From positions 1-39,915 of the forward strand of contig JAFXZK010000041.1 of the NCBI GenBank assembly GCA_017541265.1: 39,915 nt of DNA, given 5' to 3'. The DNA comes from Bacteroidaceae bacterium. GTDB taxonomy: Bacteria; Bacteroidota; Bacteroidia; Bacteroidales; Bacteroidaceae. Below are positions 24,332 to 32,180 of the stretch, piece after piece. The notes under the pieces were generated by a model. The model ran no database searches, was not told the origin of the DNA, and was given only the letters and a program-made list of their open reading frames with translations. Every line of letters starts with the position of its first letter. Position 1 is the first letter of the stretch. A program made the translations under genes and the position numbers.

Positions 24332-27300
24332 TTATAAGTACCACACTTCCATGTTTACAAGCCCAAGTCCGCTGCTCATGTCAATGCTGTACTGCATCTT
24401 CTTGATAAAGCCTGTTATGTCGCCTATACGGACACGCTTAGTCTTGTCGATATTCAAGAACTGCGCCAGCTCCATTTTTACTTTCATCTTAGCGATACGA
24501 GCATTGCGAACCCAATAGCTGTACTCCTTATAGAATTGGTCTGCAAGGCCGCGCTGCCGAAGTGTAGGATTAGAGATTTCAAGGAATCGTTGGTTTTCTG
24601 CGCTCTCTGGTTGTGTCGGGTCGAAGTAGGGATTGGGCTTCTCAGCGCGGAGCTTGAGGGATACTCGTCCGTCGTTTTCATCCGATGAATCAACATAGCC
24701 ATAATTGACTATCGCATTCCCTCGTATATAATTATCGCAAACAGTTTTTAAGAACTCGCTTGTGACTGTTGGGTCAATAGCAATAATCATATTTGAAATA
24801 GTGCCATTCCCATTCCTGTCGCGACGAAGAATTTCATTTATATCGGAAGGACTTGTATTATTTGTTCCATGTTGCAGATAATCGAGATAACCATTTTGCC
24901 CGAGCATTGAACCATACGATTTCAGGACATGCTCATAAACACAGCACAACCATATAACATGAGTTGTCCCTCCTGTATCCGTAACACTTCCAATGGTTGC
25001 ATAATATCCTTGGTCTGTTAAAATTAGAATATCATATCCATGTGATGAATAGTAGGTATCTATTAGCGATAATGTATCAAGCCCAGTTGGTACAGGACCT
25101 TTTCTGCTTTTAAGGTCACACTGATTAGCGAATCCTGCTTCAGACAACAACTTGTCGCCATACTCCAAGCCTGTATATGAACGCATGGCACAACGTCTCC
25201 ATAGAATGCCATAATCATCACAAATATCTGGATGTGCAGATGCTGTATCACCAGGTAATGTTCCCCAATAGTCATTACCCTCTCCTTCTATATCGTCGGC
25301 ATCATAAACAGTGCGTCCTGCTTCAAGCGACCCAAAACTTCCACGAAGAACTCCAAGAGTCAACCCCCAATCAACTTTTTCTAATGGGGACAATAGCTCA
25401 TCAGAAACTTTATAATTGTCGTCAAGATACAATCGGTATCCTTCTCGTATCCATCCCGTGATTTTATATGTATAACTCCAGTACTGAGCGGGCGACACAC
25501 CAGCAACTTGACCAGATATTGTAAATGTGTCCCCGCCCATGCTATTTTTGGCGACGAAAGGAACTGATGTCGCTACTTCAAACAGGCCACTTTGATATTC
25601 TGGTCTTTTCTGTGTAAACGTACACCCCATAGAGTCTGGTTCTGCACTGCCAGCCATTTTATTGAGGATTTCACTTGGAGTAGTATCAATGGCACGATTA
25701 TAGGAGTCTGTTGTTCCCATTAGTTGTGCATACGCACCCGTTTCTTTATATGGGACTCCCATCTCCTCTGAAATAAAAATTGCATACTGCATACCAGGAA
25801 GAGAAAGGAGGTATGTTGGCGAATTAAAATTCTGAGACCTTCCAGAAGCCCCAGAGATGGCCGACATTATAGCTGGTGTAAATCCAATATGTACCTCTTT
25901 GATAGTCTCCTCCTCTCCTCCACAATCTCCATCTTCTGCATCAATAAATTCAGCGCATTCAAATTGTGACGGATACCACTCATCTGGATTTTTTGCATTT
26001 TCGTCAATTTTCACAACATAGGAATTTCCTGTGTTTTTTGCGACATAGCATGTTGGGCTTAGAGTTTTAGCCTTCTCTTTAATTGGCACATAATTATCAT
26101 AAAACGCAAATTTTGTATAGTCGTGTGCATCAGGCTCATCCTCCCATTTGTTTTTTTCTATCTTCTTGGCACTAACAAATCCTTTATAGTTGTAAGCGGT
26201 GTCTTCTTCGCTGCCACCATAAGTCAACCTGAATCCCAGGATATTATTTTCTTTTTTTGAAATTTCTGTGATTTCACAAGAAATTTCTGATACGTCATTT
26301 GACCTAAAGACTTCTCGTAAAAGAACTATTCGTACATCTGTATAATCTTTGTTGAAGAGTAATCTTGCGCAAAATCCTGACTCTATCGATTCTATCACAT
26401 CACTAATGTCTGTTTCTGGAAAATTAGCACTGGTTGCATACGCGGGTTGCCAAAGCACCGTGTCGCCACCCCATCCAACATGCACCATTTCGCAATAGCT
26501 GTAATTCAATGCTCCCCAAAATCCTTCATCAAATTGTGGTTCTAACGTTATCGACCATGCTGGATCTTCATCAGTTGGTTGTGGCACGAGAGGGCTGTTG
26601 GGGCCAAGAGGCATATAATCTCCAGTATATTTGATTGTACCTTTTGTTTTATATGAGCATTTGGTATTAACAAAGAACAAGCGCCGAAGGTCTTTTACTC
26701 CAAGCATCTGGTTTTCTTTAATGTAAATTCCAAGGTGCTTCATTAGACAGTCCAGCCAGTACAAAACAAAAAAGTTAGGTGCAGGATTTATACGACGAGG
26801 CGAACTAACGTGATAACCGCGGATTGTTTTTTCTTCTATTTCCGTCCCATTATCTTTCCATTCTTTGTCTTGATAACAAATTGTTACGTTGCAATACGGA
26901 TGGCTCTCATCGTAGGCATAATCGGTATTGATAGTGTTCTCTGGAAGAATCGTAAATTCTTCATTTGTGCCATACTTCTTCCATGTCCCATCTGGTCGCA
27001 CATATTTCGGGAACATCTGTGCTTTTATTCCATCTTTTTCTTGCAAGTCTGCCCAGACAATTCCTTCGTGATATGTCTTATCGCCAAAAAGTCCATAGGT
27101 GAAATGGCCTAACTTTATTTGAACACCATGTCTCCCAAATGTTCGTTCCCGTTCTGCCGCCATACCAATAAGTACATCCCCCATCAATGGCACTTGGTTT
27201 GCCTTAGCGCCTTCTATCATGTCATAGAAGGTTTTCTGGCCGCTCTCGAAGCTGACATTGACATCGCCATCTTCATCAACATCTACCTCGTCATCAAGAC

Positions 27301-27574
27301 GTAGGTAGCCATAATACAGAGGAAGCCCCTCTACCCACAAACGAGCACGGCGTTTGTCTACCTGCTCATGCAGACGCGAGCCGTGCATTTCGCCCGCCGA
27401 CCCGAAGATGTGCGAGTTTGCATGGATATTGAGTTTGAAGGAGTAGCTCCAGATGTCGCCAGAGTCGAATATCTCTGACGTATCTATGATGGTAATGCTG
27501 GTATCACTTGGCAGGAATGCGTATTTGCTGCCATTCCCGTCGCGGTTGAAAATCTCTAATGCGAGGTGTTCCAT
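24332..27574 (-). CDS. Large tail / baseplate protein, 1080 aa
   Basis: Begins MEHLALEIFNRDGNGSKYAF. The first 200 residues (IWSYSFKLNIHANSHIFG, RRARLWVEGLPLYYGYLRL, VNVSFESGQKTFYDMIEG) read like a tail-hub or baseplate domain, and the C-terminal 150 residues include RFLEISNPTLRQRGLADQFYKEY. The middle (about nt 24.7-27.0 kb) is clearly richer in A/T than both ends and than the neighbouring genes, as if a central, perhaps receptor-facing, part had been exchanged. It is preceded by a late-type promoter and by a 12-bp dyad that reaches into the ATG. Structural role is likely; exact position in the tail unknown. Confidence 0.7.
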   Translation of the reverse strand: MEHLALEIFNRDGNGSKYAFLPSDTSITIIDTSEIFDSGDIWSYSFKLNIHANSHIFGSAGEMHGSRLHEQVDKRRARLWVEGLPLYYGYLRLDDEVDVDEDGDVNVSFESGQKTFYDMIEGAKANQVPLMGDVLIGMAAERERTFGRHGVQIKLGHFTYGLFGDKTYHEGIVWADLQEKDGIKAQMFPKYVRPDGTWKKYGTNEEFTILPENTINTDYAYDESHPYCNVTICYQDKEWKDNGTEIEEKTIRGYHVSSPRRINPAPNFFVLYWLDCLMKHLGIYIKENQMLGVKDLRRLFFVNTKCSYKTKGTIKYTGDYMPLGPNSPLVPQPTDEDPAWSITLEPQFDEGFWGALNYSYCEMVHVGWGGDTVLWQPAYATSANFPETDISDVIESIESGFCARLLFNKDYTDVRIVLLREVFRSNDVSEISCEITEISKKENNILGFRLTYGGSEEDTAYNYKGFVSAKKIEKNKWEDEPDAHDYTKFAFYDNYVPIKEKAKTLSPTCYVAKNTGNSYVVKIDENAKNPDEWYPSQFECAEFIDAEDGDCGGEEETIKEVHIGFTPAIMSAISGASGRSQNFNSPTYLLSLPGMQYAIFISEEMGVPYKETGAYAQLMGTTDSYNRAIDTTPSEILNKMAGSAEPDSMGCTFTQKRPEYQSGLFEVATSVPFVAKNSMGGDTFTISGQVAGVSPAQYWSYTYKITGWIREGYRLYLDDNYKVSDELLSPLEKVDWGLTLGVLRGSFGSLEAGRTVYDADDIEGEGNDYWGTLPGDTASAHPDICDDYGILWRRCAMRSYTGLEYGDKLLSEAGFANQCDLKSRKGPVPTGLDTLSLIDTYYSSHGYDILILTDQGYYATIGSVTDTGGTTHVIWLCCVYEHVLKSYGSMLGQNGYLDYLQHGTNNTSPSDINEILRRDRNGNGTISNMIIAIDPTVTSEFLKTVCDNYIRGNAIVNYGYVDSSDENDGRVSLKLRAEKPNPYFDPTQPESAENQRFLEISNPTLRQRGLADQFYKEYSYWVRNARIAKMKVKMELAQFLNIDKTKRVRIGDITGFIKKMQYSIDMSSGLGLVNMEVWYL

Positions 27575-27608
27575 ATTGTGCTATGACGTATTCGTTATAG
27601 CACAATAT
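27573..27608. promoter_or_regulatory. 12-bp perfect dyad spanning -7 box and start codon
   Basis: ATATTGTGCTAT and ATAGCACAATAT are separated by 12 bp. One arm overlaps the predicted -7 box and the other abuts and overlaps the ATG of the 1080-residue tail gene. If RNA starts where predicted (about 27596), the first arm is not transcribed, so the dyad is better read as an operator with two half-sites than as an RNA hairpin. Confidence 0.6.
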
Positions 27609-27637
27609 AATTTTTAGTCGGCTTTCGTCAAGGGCAA
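27602..27637 (-). promoter_or_regulatory. Late-type promoter for the large tail gene
   Basis: Minus-strand TTGCCCTTGA (27637-27628) is followed after 18 bp by TATATTGT (27609-27602). It belongs to the same family as the sites near 6.94, 19.67 and 23.19 kb, and lies in the 75-bp gap between two leftward genes. Confidence 0.6.
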
Positions 27638-27649
27638 CAAAGGCACGTT

Positions 27650-27973
27650 TCAGTCGAAGCCAAACGCTTCGTCAAGTGCTCTTTCAATCTCTGCTTCTGC
27701 TTCGTCTTGCACGGAATACCCTTTCGGCGGTGCAGTCTGCCTGAGCATGAAATTGGGGAACCACACGTCTTCGTGTCCGCCATAGCAGTTATAGAATCGC
27801 AGACGATGGAAGCCGTATCGCATGTCGATACATTCGCCTACTTGGTCTCTCCATTGCTGGAACAGCTTATGAATGGCTTCTGCAAACGCCAGTTCTGTTT
27901 CGTAGCCATACTGATGATGGTCTGTAGGAACATCCCGCAAACGAGGAAGAACGAGGTAGAATGATTTTTCCAT
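27650..27973 (-). CDS. Hypothetical protein, 107 aa
   Basis: Last gene of the leftward early block, separated from the tail gene downstream by a late-type promoter. The sequence (FYLVLPRLRDVPTDHHQYGYETELAF; GFHRLRFYNCYGGHEDVWFPNFML) has conserved-looking aromatic and His residues but no known motif. The acidic C-terminus (EAEAEIERALDEAFGFD) is a predicted helix. The 13-bp gap to the gene upstream indicates shared transcription. Function unknown. Confidence 0.65.
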   Translation of the reverse strand: MEKSFYLVLPRLRDVPTDHHQYGYETELAFAEAIHKLFQQWRDQVGECIDMRYGFHRLRFYNCYGGHEDVWFPNFMLRQTAPPKGYSVQDEAEAEIERALDEAFGFD

Positions 27974-27986
27974 TTGGCATTAGGTG

Positions 27987-28553
27987 TTAAGGCTCAAATG
28001 AAATATAGTTGATGTTGAAGCAGGAAGCAAGGGCTGCACGGAAATCCTCATAGCTATCGTAATAGTCTATCATGTAGTCCGTGATACGTTCCTGCTTGCC
28101 GTTAATCACAACACAAAGATGAAGACGGTTTCGTCCTTCGTCAACGAAAGGAATTGAAAGTCCATCTATGATTTTGAGATATTCTTTCCACCGTGACGGA
28201 TTCTTCGGTTCCTTTTCGCGGAGATTCTTTTTCAGCAATTCAAGAGCCGAGAGTTCAAATGGGGTAGGGGAGCGACGAGAAGAGCCAGATAGATTATCGT
28301 GAGAGGAAGAAGCGGTAGCAGTTTTTGCTACCGGCTCTTCTGTCTCATCCTCCCAACGCCGATGATTGAGATAGCCTTGGGCATACATCATCATGCGGTT
28401 GTGGTTGGCACAATCTTCCTTATATGCCTTGATGCCGTCGAAGGCCGCACGTTGGTCGCGCTTGCCGAGCCGCTTCCACGCACGCTCTGCTGCTATCTTG
28501 TCACGCTTCAGTCCGTAAGCATCCCAGAACTGGCTAAAGGTTATTTCTTTCAT
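27987..28553 (-). CDS. Replication-protein-like (phage O / DnaT-type region), 188 aa
   Basis: The start at 28553 (MKEITFSQFWDAYG) is preferred over 28577 because it overlaps the upstream stop as ATGA. Residues 4-60 (FWDAYGLKRDKIAAERAWKRLGKRDQRAAFDGIKAYK...YAQGYLNHRRWEDE) match the C-terminal motif common in phage replication initiation proteins of the lambda-O/DnaT type (FW..Y..K....A...W..L ... YL..RRW). A Ser-rich linker and a second small domain of unknown type follow. The usual N-terminal winged-helix DNA-binding domain is absent, so a helicase-loading or accessory role is more likely than origin binding. Known pattern, inferred function. Confidence 0.6.
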   Translation of the reverse strand: MKEITFSQFWDAYGLKRDKIAAERAWKRLGKRDQRAAFDGIKAYKEDCANHNRMMMYAQGYLNHRRWEDETEEPVAKTATASSSHDNLSGSSRRSPTPFELSALELLKKNLREKEPKNPSRWKEYLKIIDGLSIPFVDEGRNRLHLCVVINGKQERITDYMIDYYDSYEDFRAALASCFNINYISFEP

Positions 28554-28810
28554 CGTTTGTCGTTGCATTCGTTCCAACGCCGTGCAATCTCATCGCCAAG
28601 TTTCTTTGCATCTTCCATTGTGGCCTTGAAGTCCACATATAGGTTTTTGCTATGCAATACAATCCGGCCTATCGGTATGTTCCAACCGCAGCCTTCTTCT
28701 TTGATACAAAGGTCAATCTTGCCGTGATTATCATCGGCTATGCACAGCATCTTCACATCCTTGGTGTCGAAGCTGCCTTCTACAAAATTAAATTTCGGTG
28801 TAATTGTCAT
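28550..28810 (-). CDS. Hypothetical protein, 86 aa
   Basis: Short protein with a probable single beta-rich domain (MTITPKFNFVEGSFDTKDVKMLCIADDN) and a C-terminal helix (TMEDAKKLGDEIARRWNE). Its stop overlaps the start of the replication-like gene, so the two are probably coupled. No family recognised. Confidence 0.65.
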   Translation of the reverse strand: MTITPKFNFVEGSFDTKDVKMLCIADDNHGKIDLCIKEEGCGWNIPIGRIVLHSKNLYVDFKATMEDAKKLGDEIARRWNECNDKR

Positions 28811-28832
28811 TGTATGCCCTCCTTATCTTTCT

Positions 28833-29075
28833 TCAATTCTTCTTAATGTCTTTATCCTTGAAACCCTCGATGCGCCTTAGCATATAGTCTTCAAGGAAGT
28901 GCAGTGTGTCGCGACGTTGCCGTGGTGTGGCTTCCATCTGCGCAAGGCTGTTGCCTATAAGCATCATTGCCGCTTCCAGTACATGAATGGTTGTTGCGCC
29001 CTTCGGCACAGCTTTCTCAAAGGCGATGAAGACGCTATCTGTGTCCGTCGCCTGTATTTTCTGTTTCTTTGCCAT
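28833..29075 (-). CDS. Hypothetical small helical protein, 80 aa
   Basis: Begins MAKKQKIQATDTDSVFIAF and is mostly helical (IHVLEAAMMLIGNSLAQME, RRDTLHFLEDYMLRRIEGF). It sits in the tightly packed leftward early block, 22 bp before the next gene. No motif gives a function. Confidence 0.65.
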   Translation of the reverse strand: MAKKQKIQATDTDSVFIAFEKAVPKGATTIHVLEAAMMLIGNSLAQMEATPRQRRDTLHFLEDYMLRRIEGFKDKDIKKN

Positions 29076-29082
29076 GACTCGT

Positions 29083-29460
29083 TTAATTTGTTGTTTGGTT
29101 AGGCTGTTTTCCCGCCAGCATGTCGCGGAGCTGTTCCTGCGCTGCTATATGTCTTTTTGTGAGGTCGAATGCCAGTATGCGGAGATTCTGCACCATTCTC
29201 TTCTTCGTTGGAGGATTGTTGCTCACGGCCATCTTGAATATCCCCATTTGTGCATCCTTGTAGATATTTTCCAGCTTACGGATGTAGGCAATGAGTGTCA
29301 TACGTTCGCTCAACATCTTGCGATAGTCAGCATAGAGGTGACGCAGGATTACCTCGTCAGGCACATCATCTTGGGGACGCGGATGGCCACATGGTGTTTT
29401 AAGCCATTCCATCACGCGGCGTGAAATCTTGGCCGTCCAAATCTCGGTGAAAATGTTCAT
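29083..29460 (-). CDS. Hypothetical protein, 125 aa
   Basis: Helical, basic protein (EVILRHLYADYRKMLSERMTLIAYIRKLENIYKD) that follows the hairpin at 29490 and precedes the 80-residue gene by 7 bp. It may bind nucleic acid given its charge, but no family is recognised. Confidence 0.6.
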   Translation of the reverse strand: MNIFTEIWTAKISRRVMEWLKTPCGHPRPQDDVPDEVILRHLYADYRKMLSERMTLIAYIRKLENIYKDAQMGIFKMAVSNNPPTKKRMVQNLRILAFDLTKRHIAAQEQLRDMLAGKQPNQTTN

Positions 29461-29489
29461 TTCGTTAATTGTTAGGGATTATTATGACC

Positions 29490-29515
29490 GGCTCTCGTGG
29501 CTGAACGGGAGAGCC
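29490..29515. promoter_or_regulatory. Intergenic hairpin
   Basis: GGCTCTC and GAGAGCC form a perfect 7-bp stem with a 12-nt loop in the 68-bp gap between two early genes. No T run follows in the leftward direction, so attenuation or RNA processing is more likely than termination. Confidence 0.4.
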
Positions 29516-29528
29516 TGCCAGTTACGGA

Positions 29529-29825
29529 TTACTTTTCCTCTTTGTCAGGATGGTCTGCAGCAAAGCAGAAGAAGTCGAGAATGTCATAGAACAGACAGCC
29601 GACAGTTTCGACAGTCTGCACGGGTTCGCTTTTCCTTGCACCCATACTCAAATACATGCTCACTGCCTCGGCCAAAGCCACCATTCCGTGCTTGAAGTCA
29701 CCAGAGTCCTTGCCTCCGATGATTTCATCAGTGATGGTCTTAAAGAGTTTTTTTGTCAGTTCAACATCGCGGTGTTCGTCGATAAATGTGCAAGCCTCTG
29801 GCTCAATAGTCTTTTTGTAACGCAT
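29529..29825 (-). CDS. Hypothetical protein, 98 aa
   Basis: Begins MRYKKTIEPEACTFIDEHRD; contains a helix AEAVSMYLSMGAR and a hydrophobic C-terminal part (VGCLFYDILDFFCFAADHP). Part of the leftward early block with gaps of 68 and 23 bp. No recognised family. Confidence 0.6.
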   Translation of the reverse strand: MRYKKTIEPEACTFIDEHRDVELTKKLFKTITDEIIGGKDSGDFKHGMVALAEAVSMYLSMGARKSEPVQTVETVGCLFYDILDFFCFAADHPDKEEK

Positions 29826-29848
29826 AGTCTCTTATTTTTAATTTTTCG

Positions 29849-30301
29849 TTAGTATTTTCTGTTCCCGTAATTGTCAAACAACGATGGGTTGGCATGTACA
29901 TCGAACAATAATTTTACGAGCGGCGTTTCCTTGTAGTTCCAACGGCCATTCTCGTAGAGTTCAACGTCTGTCATTTTTTCCCAACCCTTGTTGAGCATAA
30001 CCATTAACGGGTCGGTTGCATGTTCCTCACACACTTTCCTGAGTATTTGGGCAACTTTCTCGCGACCAATATAACCGGACACTCTCTCGTCGCACCCTCG
30101 CATCAGGCCAACGAGTTGTTCAATCACGTGTTTTGATGGCAACCGCTGATTGGCATTTGGCGTCCACTCCCATAGGAGTCCGAGGATTGTCTTTACTTCT
30201 TCGTCTTTAGCCCATTCTGCCGTTGGCTTGCTGATTTGTCTTTGTAGTTGCTGCATGTGTCTCACGAGTCTTACTACTGCAGCTTGTTCTGATTTTCTCA
30301 T
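29849..30301 (-). CDS. Hypothetical protein, 150 aa
   Basis: Starts MRKSEQAAVVRLVRHMQQLQRQ, a helix that could dimerise, followed by WEWTPNANQRLPSKHVIEQLVGLMRGC and a C-terminal WEKMTDVELYENGRWNYKETPLVKLLFDV. The pattern of conserved Trp and the length suggest a folded domain, but none is recognised. It lies in the early block, 27 bp after the 344-residue gene. Confidence 0.65.
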   Translation of the reverse strand: MRKSEQAAVVRLVRHMQQLQRQISKPTAEWAKDEEVKTILGLLWEWTPNANQRLPSKHVIEQLVGLMRGCDERVSGYIGREKVAQILRKVCEEHATDPLMVMLNKGWEKMTDVELYENGRWNYKETPLVKLLFDVHANPSLFDNYGNRKY

Positions 30302-30328
30302 AATTCAATTCGTTTTTGGGTTAAACAT

Positions 30329-31363
30329 CTATTTCTTTTTAATCTTCGCATTCATTTTTTCGATTTCTTTCGCTTCTTTCGACATTGTATTCAGAATGTC
30401 AAGGACAAAAGGGAGATTGCTGTCATACACTTGCTGTTGCTCTGCATAGCCAGCGTATTTCATAATGGTGTTTATCGTTCCGACCTCACCCGTCAAGGCA
30501 TCCTTCATCGTCTCGTTCTTACCCCCGCCACTGAATAGGAGGGGGTAGGATGCGCTATAGTAGCTTAGGGCAGTCTGATATACCTGGAAACAGACGTGGA
30601 AAATGGTTGCGCCTTTTATTGTTTGGAGTCGTTTTTTCCAAAATGAGACAATCCCTTCAGACCTGTCCTCGTTATACTCATAGACGTAGTGTAGATGTAG
30701 TCTGATACTGCTGCCGTTAGTATCAAGGAGCGCAAAGCTTCTTGGAGTGAGGATATGGGAAAGGAACCTTGCCTGCAACTCGATGGCTTGCTCTGCCTCG
30801 ATATTCTCCGAAAACAACTGCGGCGTGATATTCTGCAGCGTGCGATACTGCTGCCACGTCAGGTTATTGCAGGCGACTTCTGGCAGCTTGAACCAGCGAG
30901 GCATCTTGAATCTTGAGCCTTTAACCTTGATTCTGTCTTCAGGCAATATCATTGCGTCACGCATGGGACTGACATAGCCGGCAACCGGCTCGCGACGTGC
31001 TTTCGTTACCTTGCCGTCTGCATCGTGTTCTTCTTTCTCTCCTTGGTCGCCATAGGGATAGTCGAACCATCGAAGAGCCTGCTTCGCAAGATGCGAGACC
31101 TCTCGGGCTGTTGCAGTCCACACCCTGCCATCACCCCCTCTCAGGGCGTAAACGGACTCGCCTGTCATTTTGCTATATTGCGATTCCAGGATGTCATCGT
31201 CGCGACAGGACGAGAGGCCACATAGCGATAACAATGCAGCGACACGCGCCACTTCTGGGTGTCCGCCGTATCGTATCTTGATAGTCCACATCTGTGTAAG
31301 CTGCTCCCATGTAAGCTCGCTCCATGAGTGGGGTAGGGGAGGAAGGAGATTGTTTTTTGTCAT
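30329..31363 (-). CDS. Conserved phage protein of unknown function, 344 aa
   Basis: Opens LPPLPHSWSELTWEQLTQMW, a motif I associate with a Bacteroidetes phage protein usually found near tail genes, then a long helical region (ARVAALLSLCGLSSC), a Lys/Arg/Glu-rich linker (GEKEEHDADGKVTKARREP) and a C-terminal helix ending in KIKKK. The ATG overlaps the stop of the upstream gene (ATGA), so the pair is coupled. A tail-assembly-chaperone role is possible but unsupported by any specific motif. Confidence 0.65.
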   Translation of the reverse strand: MTKNNLLPPLPHSWSELTWEQLTQMWTIKIRYGGHPEVARVAALLSLCGLSSCRDDDILESQYSKMTGESVYALRGGDGRVWTATAREVSHLAKQALRWFDYPYGDQGEKEEHDADGKVTKARREPVAGYVSPMRDAMILPEDRIKVKGSRFKMPRWFKLPEVACNNLTWQQYRTLQNITPQLFSENIEAEQAIELQARFLSHILTPRSFALLDTNGSSIRLHLHYVYEYNEDRSEGIVSFWKKRLQTIKGATIFHVCFQVYQTALSYYSASYPLLFSGGGKNETMKDALTGEVGTINTIMKYAGYAEQQQVYDSNLPFVLDILNTMSKEAKEIEKMNAKIKKK

Positions 31364-31821
31364 AACCTATTTATCGTACCGTCATCTTGAACCAAAGGCC
31401 ATTCACTTGGGTGAGAGTCGATATGTTTCGACGCAATTTTCTTGTAGTTCTCTATTGCCACCATTTTCGCAAAGCTATTCTGGGTAGGCATCTGTACGCC
31501 TTTGTTGTAGTGCCAGCGAAGCACATTGATTGATTTATATAGCAATACGTTATCTACGCATGTGTAATCGTCAGCATCACCAGTCTTTTCTGCCCAGCCT
31601 TCCCATATACAGCGGCTCCCGTCGTTGTTTATCGCATTAGATACTCCATAAACATAGACGGCCTGTATGATACGCCCATCCTCTGTCATAGCCTTGCATG
31701 GAATGGATGTAAATACACTTGACGGATATATTGAGTACTCCTGATTGCATAATGGCAAATCATCACCACTCTCTATCCAAGGCATTCCGTCAATATAGTC
31801 CATGTGAATTGTTTGCTCCAT
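31360..31821 (-). CDS. Hypothetical protein, 153 aa
   Basis: Begins MEQTIHMDYIDGMPWIESG. Beta-rich with several Asp/Tyr-containing loops (RIIQAVYVYGVSNAINNDGSRCIWEGWAE), then a helix and SHPSEWPLVQDDG. Coupled to the downstream gene by an ATGA overlap. Its start lies 28 bp from the left boundary hairpin of the TnpB island. Function unknown. Confidence 0.6.
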   Translation of the reverse strand: MEQTIHMDYIDGMPWIESGDDLPLCNQEYSIYPSSVFTSIPCKAMTEDGRIIQAVYVYGVSNAINNDGSRCIWEGWAEKTGDADDYTCVDNVLLYKSINVLRWHYNKGVQMPTQNSFAKMVAIENYKKIASKHIDSHPSEWPLVQDDGTINRL

Positions 31822-31848
31822 ATTTTCACAAATCTTTGCGCCAGGAAA

Positions 31849-31871
31849 CCACGCGGTCTTTAGCCGTGTGG
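31849..31871 (+). repeat. Left subterminal hairpin of the TnpB island
   Basis: CCACGCGG and CCGTGTGG (one G-T pair) around loop TCTTTAG. The preceding GGAAA and following AGG resemble the end hairpin of tnpB-only elements. A second small hairpin with T run (GGAGG/CCTCC then TTTTT, 31870-31891) follows and could terminate rightward transcription. Confidence 0.55.
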
Positions 31872-31988
31872 AGGAATGGCGCCTCCTTTTTAATGTTTAA
31901 CAATGTTTGCATATCTCTGAAATTATGTTCTATAACACTTCCTACGTGATTTTCTAAAAGAACGCTTGCGGGTGTGGAAAATTCTTCC

Positions 31989-32049
31989 GTACTTTGCAGC
32001 GCTAAAATGATAGTGCGGTACTAAATGACGCCGCAAAGCGGCTATTTTT
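31989..32049 (+). promoter_or_regulatory. Two stacked hairpins, the second terminator-like
   Basis: GCGCT/AGTGC (31999-32016) with an outer GTAC/GTAC pair forms one hairpin. GCCGC-AAA-GCGGC (32030-32042) followed by TATTTTT forms a second that looks like an intrinsic terminator or attenuator for rightward RNA. TATTTTTG at 32043 also fits a -7 box, but no -33 element sits at the right distance. Confidence 0.45.
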
Positions 32050-32078
32050 GTATCTGCCAGAGAATAGAAAAACCCATT

Positions 32079-32156
32079 GGGACAGTAACCGCGTCGGTCA
32101 GCCGAAAGGCTCCGGTGGCTTGCACTATCAGCCATAGCAACGCGCAGTACTGCCCC
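32079..32156 (+). ncRNA. Structured RNA candidate with three-way junction
   Basis: A nested set of complementary segments can be read directly. The outer stem is GGG/CCC (32079-32081 with 32154-32156), CAGTA/TACTG (32083-32087 with 32148-32152) and CGCGT/ACGCG (32090-32094 with 32140-32144). The first inner arm is CGG..AGCC-GAAA-GGCT-CCG with a two-base bulge and a GNRA loop (32095-32114). The second inner arm is TGGCT/AGCCA with a 9-nt loop (32116-32134). ATTTTT follows. It ends 25 nt before the ATG of the next gene, so it may be a leader element or a small RNA with its own terminator. It matches no RNA family I recognise and is not a tRNA. Confidence 0.5.
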
Positions 32157-32180
32157 ATTTTTGCTAAAAATGATAGTGAT

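Noticed and set aside
6937-27637. Repeated GTCAAGGGCA words as phage attachment or recombination sites
   Set aside because: Each copy keeps fixed spacing to a TAnnTT box and sits before a gene start, which fits promoters; no integrase is present.
32043-32050. TATTTTTG as a promoter -7 box for the rightward island
   Set aside because: It matches TAnnTTTG, but no TTTG lies about 19 bp upstream and it is the T run of a GCCGC/GCGGC stem, better read as terminator-like.
32079-32156. tRNA-like fold
   Set aside because: Length and the GGG/CCC outer stem with TA after CAG suggest a tRNA at first sight, but there is no T-arm GTTCGA, no anticodon arm and only a three-way junction.
32025-32180. N-terminal extension of the 150-residue protein to ATG 32025
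   Set aside because: The added 52 residues are encoded by the structured non-coding stretch and look random; ATG 32181 gives a normal protein start.
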